Below, piece by piece: positions 22,551 through 33,662 of a DNA stretch of 64,000 bases. The stretch covers positions 10,054,198 to 10,118,197 of the forward strand of contig NC_044917.1 of the NCBI RefSeq assembly GCF_003576645.1, in the 5' to 3' direction. A program made the position numbers and the translations under genes. Under the pieces are notes generated by a model. It searched no databases. It was not told where the DNA came from and saw nothing but the letters and a program-made list of their open reading frames with translations. The first letter of the stretch is position 1, and the number at the start of each line of letters is the position of its first letter. The stretch is from Ipomoea triloba. Taxonomy: Eukaryota; Streptophyta; Magnoliopsida; Solanales; Convolvulaceae.

Positions 22551-23810
22551 TATATTCAATCATGACTTTCATAGAATTTTAAAGACCTTTATGGACTTTA
22601 AAAGTTGGGAGGTATTCAATTTAAACTTTTAGAGAGTATTTAAAAGTCATGCGGTATTCAATCAAGATTTTTAAAGAGTTTTTAAAAGTCATGTGGTATT
22701 CAATTAAAACTTTTAAAGAATCTTTAAAAGTCATGTGGTATTCAAAAAGTTATGAATTTGTAAGGACTTTTTAATTTTAGAACTTCTGTAGACTTTTATA
22801 TACTTTTCCTTCTCAAATATAAATAGTTGAAATCCAACCCCCAATCCCAATATTTCAAAATTTTCTTTCTACCAACATTTGATGGTTTTTTTTTTCTCTC
22901 TCTATTTAAACTCTATTTTTTTCTTCTTCTCTAAAATTTTAAACTTTATAAACCTTATACCTAAATTCAATAAATTATTTTTTCTTCATTATCCTATATT
23001 TTCTACATACCTAAACTCTACCAATTTTTTCTCTCTCCTAAACTTTACAATCTTCCTCTAAAAATTCAAAATAATATTATTTTTATTTCATTGTTGCTTG
23101 TATATTTTGATTTTTTTTCTATGAACTTTTTATCCCTAACTTCTAAACTTTTTCTCCTAAATACATGAACAGAGTAAATTTTTTTTATCTATCACCGTCA
23201 ACTTTTACTATATGTTTCATAATATTCATATGTTTATTCGTAATATTTTTTTTCTTTTTTTTCTTCTTTTTAACAACATGCTATTACGAATAGTGAACTA
23301 TTGTTCGCAATAGCAATTTGAGGCTACAAAGAGAAGCACCTTGTTGTTGTTAGCAGTCCCATATTGTTATTGCAAATAATAGCTCTTTGCTTGATACCTA
23401 GCAGTATATCAAATATGATTTTTATATATATTATTAAATTTTTTTTTTATTTTATGCAACTAGTAATTATATTTTTTAAAATATTAATTTCTCAAGAAAA
23501 AGTAATTATATATTTAAATATTTTATTTGAACAATTCTATAACTATAAATTTTAGTGTTTAATATTGTTATGAATTGCTTATGAAAGTTTGTAAGGATGT
23601 ATTCAATTTAGAATTTTAATGACTTTTGTAGACTTTTTAAAATAAAAAAGTTGATAAAAGTTTATGCAAGTTTTTTATACAGACTTTTATAGAGTTTTAC
23701 AAAGTTCTAAAAAATTTTGAACGACTCTATGAAAGTCAATAAAAATTTATTAAAATCTACCATTTTAAAAGTTTTTAAAAATCTACAAAAGTCACCCCTA
23801 TAAATGTAAA
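22551..23810. mobile_element. Candidate DNA element with TATTCAATT subterminal repeats
   Basis: The left part (22551-22790) carries three and a half copies of a unit of about 43 bp beginning GGTATTCAATTAAAACTTTT and ending AAAAGTCATGTG. The right part (23590-23810) carries TGTATTCAATTTAGAATTTT and then inverse-oriented AAAATCTACAAAAGTCAC. The AT-rich interior encodes only short low-complexity frames. A non-autonomous TIR element with subterminal repeats fits; the exact ends are uncertain. Confidence 0.5.
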
Positions 23811-24729
23811 TAAAAGAGGGTTTTATATTGTAGTATACAAATTATGACGCAAGGGATGATACCAAAATTAAAGCTATCTAATTTCAAGAATAAACAAGCG
23901 TTGTAAGTGCAAAAAGTCCTTCATGAGTACAGTTATTCTGTCAACACATCAATTTATGTTGTGTTAGTGTTTCCGCTGATGTTTCTGTAGGAATAAAGAC
24001 GTGGAAAAGAAGCAAAGAACAGAAGAAAATGGCAGAAGAGTAGAAGACCTCATCAGGGAGATCATCAAAAAAAAATGAAAAGAAAAAAGAAAACAAGAAG
24101 GGATGGTGTTGTACTGTTCACAGCACCCCCACCATAGATTACTATGTTCCCTTTTCTCCCCTTTGGAGATTTGAGATGAATCAGTGACAGGGACAGACGT
24201 TTTGTTTGTTTTAGGTTGGATGTTTGTGATGTCCTCCTTAATTAACCCTGCCCATCAATGCCTGTGAATTGAACTCACACGTACGCAACTTTAATTTTAA
24301 AGGACATTTCCCTTTACCTGTCTTTTATGTATTGAGTATTTCTACTGGTGATGTATATGTGTGTTACACGAAATTAGGAGCGTAACTAAATCCAGTCCAC
24401 ATTTATGATCTATAAGTTCTAAAAACCCCTGATATGATATTTGAAGTGTATTTATGGAACATCCAAGATAAGTTGGTGTGAGAGTTAACTTAAGAAATGT
24501 CTATTAACTTATTTTATTTGAGACGACTAGTTATGGGTAACAATACTGATCTACTTCAAACTTCATTCACTCGAAAAGTAAAATCAGACAAATAATACAG
24601 ACTTTTCTATAAATTAAAGATATATGCCTATGAGATGATTTTATACACAAGATGCATTTGTAAACTGCATACGTCCGACATTGAAAATGTCATTTCGTGT
24701 CTGGTAAGATTTGGTGGCGTTATGTCGAA
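23811..24729. other. Intergenic, no gene seen
   Basis: 24000-24300 is less AT-biased and non-repetitive, with an A/G-rich stretch (24060-24100) and CACAGCACCCCCACCATAG. No reading frame with a recognisable domain is present. Confidence 0.5.
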
Positions 24730-24838
24730 CATAATATTATATATATTGTAGATTGTGATGAATGAAATGATTACTATGATTTAATTAAAATAAAGAAATC
24801 ATTAGTGTTTAAGTTAGCCATAATCCCTGCGGCGAGAT
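24730..24838. repeat. Direct repeat, copy 1 (second copy at 27070-27186)
   Basis: The end AGTGTTTAAGTTAGCCATAA then TCCCTGCGGCGAGA is repeated almost exactly at 27153-27186, and the preceding 70 bp (TTGTAGATT..GATGAATGAAATGATTAC) also match. The two copies bracket about 2.2 kb. Confidence 0.75.
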
Positions 24839-25082
24839 GGGGGGAAAAGAAAGGAAAGAGGAAAAAAGCATTGCATGTGCAATGTGCTAGTCAACGTTGA
24901 TTAGAGTTGTTTTTGTAATTGGCCTTTTGGCCGATAATGACCATGTTAATGAAGAATCTAGCCAGAACTACAGATTTCTTTTTGTTTTCAAATACAAAAT
25001 CAATTAATTGATAACACACTTTAATCATATCAATCTCTATCCTGGAGAGTGATCTAGGTATTGGTACTATTTATTCTATTAA

Positions 25083-25240
25083 CATTAGAATTCTTTCTTC
25101 CTCAATCTACTTTTATCATTTATTACCTGACTAAACTAACCCTTGTACTCTTATAAATACTTCTCTTCCTGTATTTTATACATTAAATTGATCAATATAA
25201 AATTCTTATTAGAATTATTGTTCTCATATTGTATCAGAAC
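25083..25240 (+). mobile_element. Copia LTR end with primer-binding-site-like motif
   Basis: ACATTAGAATTCTTTCTTCC, then CTTATAAATACTTCTCTTCC, TTGATCAATATAAAATTC and AATTATTGTTCTCATA match the 3' LTR at 37418-37600. It is followed by TTGTATCAGAACC, close to the TGGTATCAGAGC primer-binding motif of plant Copia elements. The sequence after it (25229-25570) has no recognisable gag, so only this LTR relic is called. Confidence 0.55.
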
Positions 25241-27069
25241 CCTCACATGTTCCTACTCGTGCTCAGGATGAACACCATGCATTGTCATCAACATACCAAG
25301 AAGAGCATTCTGCTTGGAGATCGACATAGCAGTGTCGCCCTGTGTCGCCCAAACAGTAAAGGACACAACCGTGCCACGCCTTGGACATGGTCGTGCCACC
25401 CAACCAGTGAGGGACACGGCAATGTTGCCTCCCCAAAAAAGGACACGACCATGTTGTCCTCGTGTCATAAACTAAGTACGAAACTAGCACAAAAGGATTT
25501 AATTTTTAGAAAATTAATCCAACCAAAACTGGGTATGAAACTAAAATTTTATTTATACAAAAATAAATAAAACGTGAAAGGGTTTTATAATATGAGATTG
25601 TAAACCAAATAGAGAAGGAGGAAATCCGATTCGTGTGCAACACACACTTTCCTTAAAATCGATTTGCTACCTCTCGAGGGTACTAGGAACGTTGTAGCGT
25701 TAGTCTCACAAGATAAAATGGATTACGACTTAATGTTTGAGCGCTCAAACAAAAAGTCTGGGGAACTAGAACAAAGATCGACCACTCCGTCTTTTTACGG
25801 AACTGTTGGCGGAACTTTTCGTAGGAAAACAATTTTGAGAGAGCAAGAGATCATAGAAAAGCAAGTGTTTTGAAGTTCTCAAAAACATGTAAACAATTAT
25901 GCCCAACACCTTGTTTTTATAGGGGAAGAAGGATTTAATAGCATTAATAATGACATTAACATCTGAAATAAATTCAGATATGTCCCCCATGACCTACAAA
26001 TTTAATTTGGAATTAATTTCTACGGATCGATCAAGAAGAATAGTACCCACGAACAGAAGTTCTTTAATATGGAGAAAATTAAATTGGAATTAATTTCTAC
26101 GGATCAGAATATGGAGAAAATTAAATTACCCACGAACAACCTGCAAGTGTCAGTGCACACGCGTAGCCTTTATGCTATACAATTCAACCTCCTTTTAAAA
26201 GGGTCTTGTATATATATATAGAAGTGCAAATCCACTTCCTAAACCAATGTGGGAAAATTGCTTATTCAACGGCTTTCTACCTTACTTTCCAACTCAAATG
26301 AGTATACTTTGAGAATCAATTTCTCATCCACTCATTATCCATTTTGAGCATTCCATTCCATATATCAATTTCTTTGTCTCACTACGAAGAGTGTGAATCC
26401 ACTTTGACCCGACCCAAATTAGAAGTGAACTCCACATATATTTGTACCACAAAATATTCACTTACATGTCATTTTAAGCTAAAAATTCCAACACTAATTA
26501 GATTCATGTTCATTTACATTTTGAAATCAAGGATTGGAGACTTGGATTTACAATTTCATCTCATAATAGATAAGTCAATTCCAATTTCGTTTTATTGCAC
26601 TTTTGTTTATTGTCTTGCTATTTTGATTTCCTCTTTGTGATTGTTATGGATTGTTATTTTCATCTTGAATTATTGTCATTTCTTACATAATCATGTGTGA
26701 GTAATTCTCTTAGGAGGGAGATAGGGATGTAGGTTAGGTTCTTTGATATGCATGTGACATTGAATTGGTTGAGTAAGGGAGATGAGACTTAACTTTGTTG
26801 ATGTTAATCAACATGGCTGAGTTTCGATTAGGAAGTGATTACCTAATTTATACTCAAGGGATTGATTAACCTTACTTCACTTGTGAGAAAAAAGAAGTAT
26901 ATATTATGTCAATACTAAGGTGTTTGATATAATGCCTCTTAGACACTCATGAATCATGATAATGTCTTTAAGTGTTCTAAGAGCGTGGAATGATCTTGAG
27001 AAAAGCTTTCTCCCAATTAAATGGCATCTCATCAAGTCAATTGATTCTCTCTTTTACTCCCGGATGAGT
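25241..27069. other. Repeat-rich intergenic stretch, no gene seen
   Basis: GACACGGCAATGTTG/GGACACGACCATGTTG-type sequences (25320-25465) are a short degenerate repeat. TTGGAATTAATTTCTACGGA occurs at about 26009 and again at 26083, with neighbouring CCCACGAACA also doubled, so about 75 bp is duplicated. Frames at 25229-25570, 25664-25873 and 26344-26640 lack recognisable domains. Confidence 0.45.
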
Positions 27070-27186
27070 TATGTTAACTATTATATGTATTGTAGATTTG
27101 ATGTGATGAATAAAATGATTACAATGATTTAAATAAAATAAACAAATCATATTAGTGTTTAAGTTAGCAATAATCCCTGCGGCGAG
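27070..27186. repeat. Direct repeat, copy 2 (first copy at 24730-24838)
   Basis: See the partner. The conserved core ends TAATCCCTGCGGCGAGA. Differences are scattered substitutions and small insertions, so the duplication is old. Confidence 0.75.
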
Positions 27187-28229
27187 AACGCACAAATATG
27201 CCGTAACTTTTTCTTCATTTCTCTTCTGTGGGACCCACAAAAACTATAATTTGTAAGCCCATAAAAGAATTATGCTTCCCATTAATATAAAAACCACCCT
27301 ATAATTTTTTTATTGAAAAAATCCTTAAAAAGTTTACTAATGACCTTGCTCTTATAATAATAATAATTAATAATATAATAATAACAAGAAAATTAAATGG
27401 GAGGGATTTTTTAATGAGTAAAATGATTGATGAGTTATGGAACGAGAACAAACAAAGACTAGGTCGTAGGCTTATATAGCGCAGTCCCCCAACCTATATT
27501 CCTTATGGCTGAAGCATAATGAGTGCAACTTGTTGCCTCATCACTTAGTACTACCAAACTACCAATGAATATGGGAAATAATTCACTCACTTTACAGAAG
27601 TTTTATGGATTGGTCTGCTAGAATCTCTTACTGTATGTGTCATTATTGGTTATTTTATAGTTTCTATGCAAGGAAAACATATTATAAATATATTATGCAT
27701 GAATACACAATAATTATAACCGGGCTTGACTTGTTTCAAAAGTGAGCTGGGCCAAAGGACTCGACCTATAGGAACAACTTTAATTTATATGTTGACAAAC
27801 GTGACATTTGTCATGGGCATAGTATAATTGACAATAATATCATTTTTATTGGATTTGAAGAAAGTTTGGATAGAGTTATAGTTATAAATTATAATATAAT
27901 GATACATGCATCTTAATCGTATTGTAATGATATTTACATTAAGGGAACAAGTGGATGTGTTATAATTGTAGATATAGAGGCTAATTCTTTGTCTATAAAT
28001 AAGACATTTCTTACTGATCGATATACGTACAATATTCGATCTTCTTTATAGCAATAATATTCTCATTATAATATTTTTTAAAAAAAAAATTTCATATTAC
28101 TTTTATATCGTTAAAATCTTACTGATTTGATATTAGTAATTCGACTTATTATTTTGGACCACAGTATTAGGGCGAGCAAATTTTTTTGAAGAAAAAACGC
28201 AAGATTATAATTAAGCAATCGAGAAACAA
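27187..28229. other. Intergenic, no gene seen
   Basis: AT-rich sequence with an ATAATAATA stretch (27354-27385). No coding frame or RNA gene was recognised. Confidence 0.5.
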
Positions 28230-28475
28230 TGAGAAATAGAGAATGCCTAACAAAGTGACTAGACCAAGAATCTGCCGCCCTAGCCTAGTCAGAGTGTGGG
28301 CAAACACATTCGCTGATCTTCGAATAAAATGATATGGCATTGATGAATTGAAGTGCCTAGCCATACTACGTCAATTGTAAATAACGCAACCTGCATAAGA
28401 GAAGTCCAGAGCTGGAAAATTAAGGAATTGGCACACAATTAAACAATCCATTTCTATAGTAACCCGTTGCCGGCC
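28230..28475 (-). pseudogene. Retroelement RNase-H-like (RVT_3 type) fragment
   Basis: On the minus strand one frame reads RVTIEMDCLIVCQFLNF then ALDFSYAGCVIYN, and after a break, SMPYHFIRRSANVFAHTLTR. This matches the pattern of RVT_3 RNase-H-like domains of plant LINE-type proteins: the acidic E-M-D strand, then the F-I-R-R-x-A-N-x-x-A-H-x-L-x-R helix. The fragment is about 80 residues, with in-frame stops and no upstream reverse transcriptase. Confidence 0.6.
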
Positions 28476-28955
28476 TTCGTTTTTGTTAGGGCTAGCAAAT
28501 TGGGTTCACTAATATCAAAATTTCTATAACTTAGGTCGTCTAAGCAAGGGTCTCCCATAATTAAGATAAAAGGAGAAAAAGAAAAAAGAAAAAAAGAGTA
28601 GGTTGCTGAAAAGTCTACATGCGAAGTATGAACATTAGACAGTTCACGTTCACTAGGTTTGCACATAGGTAGGAGCATTATATTATGTAACATGGGTGTC
28701 ATAGTCATAGTGTCCTCCAATCTTAATACATCTAGCTGACCATTTCCTTTTTAGGGATTTCCAGAGAACACTTTTTTTAGGTTTTATCAACTACGTACTA
28801 CTATGTATGATGCAATACCATGACTAATCACTAATCCCCGACTACTACTCACATGCTTCATTCTTCCCCTCTACTAAGTGGATTAGTGTTACGTTCATGA
28901 AAAACAGCCTCTTAGGCTCTTAGCTATCTAGCTTCAAACACACACATTCTCAGTC
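28476..28955. other. Intergenic, no gene seen
   Basis: The minus-strand frame at 28454-28720 partly overlaps the RNase-H relic out of frame and has no domain of its own. CATTCTTCCCCTCTACTAA at 28859-28877 is echoed at 29477-29494 (CATTCTTCCCCTATACTAA). Confidence 0.45.
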
Positions 28956-29362
28956 GTTATACCGTGGACCGTGACCATTGATACTACAGGTCATCTCAAA
29001 AGATAGTGCATTATATTTATTTTTATATTATCGAATGAAACTGTAGTTATATCGAAATGTAACTGTAGTTGTGTTGAAATGTAACTGCAGTGTATATGAA
29101 CTGATACTGAATAATAGTTTCACATTTGTTTTTTACATTATCGAATGAAACTGTAGTTATATCGAAATGTAACTGCAGTTGTGTTGAAATGTAACTGCAG
29201 TTGTGTTGAAATGTAACTGCAGTTGTGCTGAAATGTAACTGTAGTGTATATGAACTGAAAGTGAATGGCGCGGAATGGGAGTGGTTTCATCTGTCTGTTT
29301 TATTAATTAAAACGGCGTCGTTTTGATGCGCGATCCACAATTCATATAATTTGCGACACACA
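28956..29362. mobile_element. Candidate TIR element with internal minisatellite
   Basis: The left end TTATACCGTGGACCGTG resembles the CCATGGACCACATTG ends of the 9106 element; the right end GCGATCCACAATTCATATAA is a rough inverse. The interior holds a minisatellite (29030-29260). A near-palindromic AAACGGCGTCGTTTTGATGC occurs at 29310-29330. Confidence 0.45.
29030..29260. repeat. Minisatellite, GAAATGTAACTGCAGTTGTG units
   Basis: A 22-23 bp unit (GAAATGTAACTGCAGTTGTG plus TT) occurs about seven times with variants, embedded in a larger repeat of about 110 bp that includes ATCGAATGAAACTGTAGTTA (29031 and 29141). Confidence 0.8.
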
Positions 29363-29517
29363 CTACCGTAGTATACTCCTTAATAAGCAAAGACGCGATT
29401 TTACTAAAATTAGTCTCACATTTCCAATCCACATAATCCAGGCCTTTCTTCATCAGTTTAACTCTTTTAAGGCCTTCATTCTTCCCCTATACTAACGGAC
29501 CTAACGTAAGATTAAAA

Positions 29518-29699
29518 ATAACCTGGGGTGTGGTTGAGTGGCAATGGACTCATTCATCCTTAATCAAAGGTGAATGGTTTTTTGGTTTGGAGCAACCTTA
29601 AAACTGCAGGCCAGCTATCCCATCCAAAGAAGTGCCTACAATTTAACGAGGGGATTAATCACTGTGTTCGATAGTGAAAATCCTGGGTACAAAAAAAAT
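29518..29699 (+). mobile_element. SINE with 12-bp target-site duplication
   Basis: GTAAGATTAAAA occurs at 29506-29517 and again at 29700-29711, flanking a 182-bp body. The body has a tRNA-like A-box (GGTTGAGTGGCAATGG, about 29531), a B-box-like GGTTTGGAGC about 45 bp later, and a short A-run just before the downstream duplication. This is the layout of a tRNA-derived plant SINE on the plus strand. The 68-codon frame at 29574-29780 overlaps it and is spurious. Confidence 0.8.
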
Positions 29700-29711
29700 G
29701 TAAGATTAAAA

Positions 29712-30938
29712 TATATCATCGATATCAAAGGGGTGGGGTTTATTTTATCTCTTGTATGGTTTGCGACCTATTACTCATGAACGAGGTTTATCACGTGATC
29801 AACTAATATTGAGTAATGATTGCAAGCTTCCTTCACCACTCAAAGCATTATATATATAAGCATGATCAAAGGAAAATAGAGTTGTCTGGTAAAAAGTGAA
29901 GACGGGTCTTAGACACCCATAAGAGTTAATCAATGGTCACGGCTTTAGTAAAAAAAAATGATAATTTTATAATTATTGCAAACTTTTAAATTTACAATAT
30001 TTATAAAATGAATCCCACATTCTTTTCATTATTTTTCAATAACCCTTAACCTTTGATCTACCCAAATTAATGGATTAGATCAGTCCCCACTTTTTATTTA
30101 TATATACCATCGACAATATCAATGATAGCTTGCATTAGATTAATAAATTGTTCATTAAAGAAAACTAAAGAAAGAGGGAACCAAAATTAAGCCATTTTTG
30201 TGAATATTTCTTGTTTGGTAATTTGCAAATGAAATCATTTAGTCTACAAAACTTTGAATATAGAAAGTACGAAGTACACCAATAATGAAGTCTGATCTGA
30301 AAAAAGTAATTCCTACCTCCATCATACGATGTCACCAGCCATTTGTTACTATCAATTACACGTTCGTGTGTTATATTGAATATAATATATGAATAAATAA
30401 ATTCGTAATTTTAATACTGATTTTTTTTTGAGTGACAAGAGAATCATGAGAATCGAATCGAACTCATAATTATAGGAACAATAATCATGCTCTATTCATT
30501 ATGAGTCAAACTTAAATTTTTGTGATTATTAAGACAATTGTCCGACCAACTTAACTTGGAGTTATCTCCGTTAATTTAGAATACATTATTCATTTATCAC
30601 AAAATCTACAAATTAATTAATTATAAGTGCAGTAGAATACGCACATCATTCAATTATCACAAACATAAACAAACTATAGTTTACTCTAACTTAGAGATTC
30701 GCTCTTTATTTATAGATTCTAATGAATGAAAGTGTTTACAAATCCTACAATAATTCCGGGAAAAAATGTAGTTGCATGTAAGAAATTGCTACTTCGATTC
30801 TAGAAGTCTTATATTATACGGAGTATTTTATTAGCATTTTCTATGCGTGATGTTCAAAAATTGATGTCCAATATTAATATTCTATATTAAAATCTTAGAT
30901 TTATTTAGATTTTAAATATTTATATAATTATATTATTG

Positions 30939-30969
<31 letters not shown>

Positions 30970-31904
30970 TCGCCCTTGCTAATGGGAGAAAAATTGATGA
31001 GTGTATAACTTGGTGAAAGTTGGGGGTGTTGGATGGTTAGGACATTTATGAACTTTTGAGAATTATCTCATTATGAAAATGATCGAGCCCTACAGGAGAT
31101 TTGTTCATGAAAACACACAAGGGATGAGCTCTTATATTAATGAAGAATTAGATGGGATTTGAAAAGAAGACGAGAAAGCTAAGGAGAGAAGGTAAAATAT
31201 TTTGTAATAGCCTTATGAATTTTATTTATTTATTTATTTATTTATTTGTAATTGTGATGGAAAGGTTATTCTTTATTGAACTTCGTGTACTGAAAAATTG
31301 TAACATGTTTATTAGTGGAAGTTGATTTAAATTTATGCTTTAATTTATTGTTAAGTTATTTCCTAGAATTTTTTTATATGTCAAACTCAAATTTATGCGT
31401 TGAACATTTAATGAAAATGTCAAATTGACAAGTTAGTTCGAAATTCGAATCAATCATATAATGAGAGTATATATATGTTTTTGTATCATCAAAAAGGATG
31501 AAATTGCATTGTTCGGAATCATTTGCAATAGATTTTAATTTTATGATACCAAATATACTAGGAAATTAGGTCTCCAATTCTTTTTCAATTTTTAGACTTA
31601 GAAATTTTTTGCATACTCACATCTGCAAAATCTTAAAAGGGACAAATCATACCATCTAGAAAGTAAAACACTCGGATAGTAGTCCAACTCACAAGATAGA
31701 CTAACTAAATACAAAACACTACACTTCGTAGAGTTTCATGTTGAGTTTGTCTCATATAGAGATTAGAAAATTATCTCATATAAAGAATATGAGTTTATCT
31801 CATATAAGGAATATGAGTGGAGCAAAATGGGTTGGGCTCATAGTATAAGGATAAATGCCTATAAATACATTAGTTGTATTATTCTTGATAATCTCAACAT
31901 GTCA
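29712..31904. other. Intergenic, no gene seen
   Basis: AT-rich sequence with an (AAT)n microsatellite at 30941-30968 and a (TTTA)n run at 31218-31247. A stretch near 30430-30520 has tRNA-like words on the minus strand but no convincing SINE structure. No protein-coding frame was recognised. Confidence 0.5.
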
Positions 31905-32025
31905 ATTTTTTCCTAATTGGGCCAATAAGTTAAAGCACTAAGTCATTTACCAAACACTTAAAATAACTTATTGACAGGTCAAACCAATCAAATTTTAGCT
32001 GATAAACCACTTACCAAACACCGGC
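31905..32025. mobile_element. hAT MITE fragment (family 2, right part)
   Basis: CATTTACCAAACACTTAAAA, AGCTGATAAACCACTTACC and CAAACACCGG resemble the right half of the family 2 elements. The left terminus is missing. The fragment is directly followed by the palindrome-ended element at 32029. Confidence 0.5.
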
Positions 32026-32028
32026 AAA

Positions 32029-32490
32029 TTATGTTGTGGACCCAGGTCCACCTTGCAAGGTGGACCTGGGTCCAAAACTACGTCGTTTTTGTCTCTTTTT
32101 TTTTTTAAAAAAAAGAATTAGTAAACATATTGCTGAATATAAAGTTGTCCAAAAATGTGTGAATGTAGAGGTTTCAAAGTGTGAATGTAGAGTATAGAAA
32201 TCGTGAATGTAGATTTATGATTGTGTTAATGTAGAGTTGCCCAGAAATGTGTGAATGTGGAGGTTTCAAATTGTGAATATGGAGTATAGAAATCATGAAT
32301 GTAGAGTTATGCATGTGTGAATCTGTAATAGAGTTAAGAAGTTCTAGCAACTTGTACGTAGCCTTGTAATGTGTGAATGTGGAGTTCTCAAGTGTGAATG
32401 TAGAATATAGTGTATGTGAATGTAGAGTATATTGTATGTGAATGTAGACCCAGGTCCACTTTGCAAGGTGGACATGGGTCCACGGCATAA
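32029..32490. mobile_element. TIR element whose termini are themselves palindromes
   Basis: The left end is TTATGTTGTGGACCCAGG and the inverse of the right end is TTATGCCGTGGACCCATG, giving TIRs of at least 30 bp. Inside the left TIR, 32038-32073 is a perfect 36-bp palindrome (half-site GGACCCAGGTCCACCTTG); inside the right TIR, 32447-32480 is a near-perfect version. The interior is a repeat of about 85-90 bp built from GTGTGAATGTAGAG words. The minus-strand frame at 32174-32488 is a product of that repeat. Similar ends occur at 33046 and 34955. Confidence 0.75.
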
Positions 32491-33045
32491 CAACCTATGT
32501 GAATTACAAAATAATATCGTTTTGGACTAAAGTCTGTCTCCTTTCAAAAGTGGACCTTGATCCATAATATAGTGATTGATTAAAGAGCTATCACTAGGAC
32601 ATTATCAATGAATGAGAATAATAAATTTCAAAAAAAATTGAGAAGATGAGAAATTTATAGTGACAATAATTTATTGTCCGAAGAATATCAATCATGTGTA
32701 AAATAGAACACTATGAAATCGTTGACATAACCAAACGACGCACAAGTAAAACTTGATCACTTGTACTCATATGTTTAATGTTTCATTATCAGTTCCATTA
32801 ACACCTTTAAAAAAAATCTCATTTGCATTCTTCAATTAATAAACATTACATCCATCCCATCCATTTATTTTACATCTCAAATTTTGTTGTTTATAGGCGG
32901 CCCTCTATAACAAACCTGATTCAAACCAAAGCCCAAGCCTTTAAGGTAGGTCCGCTTAACGTAAGCGCAAACCAAACCGAACCTTGTCTAATCCAACGCA
33001 CTTATAAGCCTTGTTAGATACTTAGATTTCCATGCGCCAAATTAT
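32491..33045. other. Intergenic, no gene seen
   Basis: Frame 32823-33017 has no recognisable domain. Nothing else is supported. Confidence 0.5.
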
Positions 33046-33600
33046 GCTACGGACCCGGGTCCATTACAAGTTGGACCTCAGATCCATGTTCATAATTTTA
33101 GAACTCTGTATTCATAATTTTTGAATTCTATGTAATATTAAATCATGAATAAAATTTTTATTACTTATATGAAAAATATAATAATTTTACATTTTGATGT
33201 AAAAATAGTACATTTTCATCAAAAGCATTGTTGCAAAAATTGACTGCCTAGATTGAGCCAAATTGTTGCCTAAGCGGCTGCCTAGTGTCTAACCCGGCCG
33301 ACTAGACCGAGTTAACTTGCCTAACTCGGCATAATTAGACGAGTTAACTCGGGCCAGTTGCCCTTATTAATTATATATATATATAATATAATATATGACA
33401 TATACTTACATATCTACTATTTTGCCTAGTTACCCCCAACCATAGGGGCTCGACTAGCACCTAGAGTCTATGATGATCAAAAGTATTATGTTATTTTCTT
33501 TTATAAGTAATGGAAATTTTATTTATGATTTAGTATTAATATTACATTTTCTAGCAGAGAAGTATTATATTTATATATTGATAAACAGACTTGACTGTAA
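33046..33600. mobile_element. MITE terminus with nested elements
   Basis: The left end TTATGCTACGGACCCGGG resembles the 32029 element. Arms TAATATTAAATCATGAATAA (from about 33123) and the inverse TTATGATTTAGTATTAATATT-like sequence (about 33520-33545) suggest an outer inverted-repeat element. Within it, about 33225-33480, is a second element starting ATTGTTGCAAAAATTGACTG with GCCTAAGCGGCTGCCTAG, related to the one at 50685-51204. The exact ends are uncertain. Confidence 0.45.
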
Positions 33601-33662
33601 CGACGATGGAATACACAGGTAAATTTAGAACTGCAATTGGCTAATTCCTTTTCATTTTCAAG

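Noticed and set aside
32174..32488. 104-codon histidine- and threonine-rich minus-strand frame
   Set aside because: It is a translation of the MITE's internal tandem repeat, with periodic repeats of the same words.
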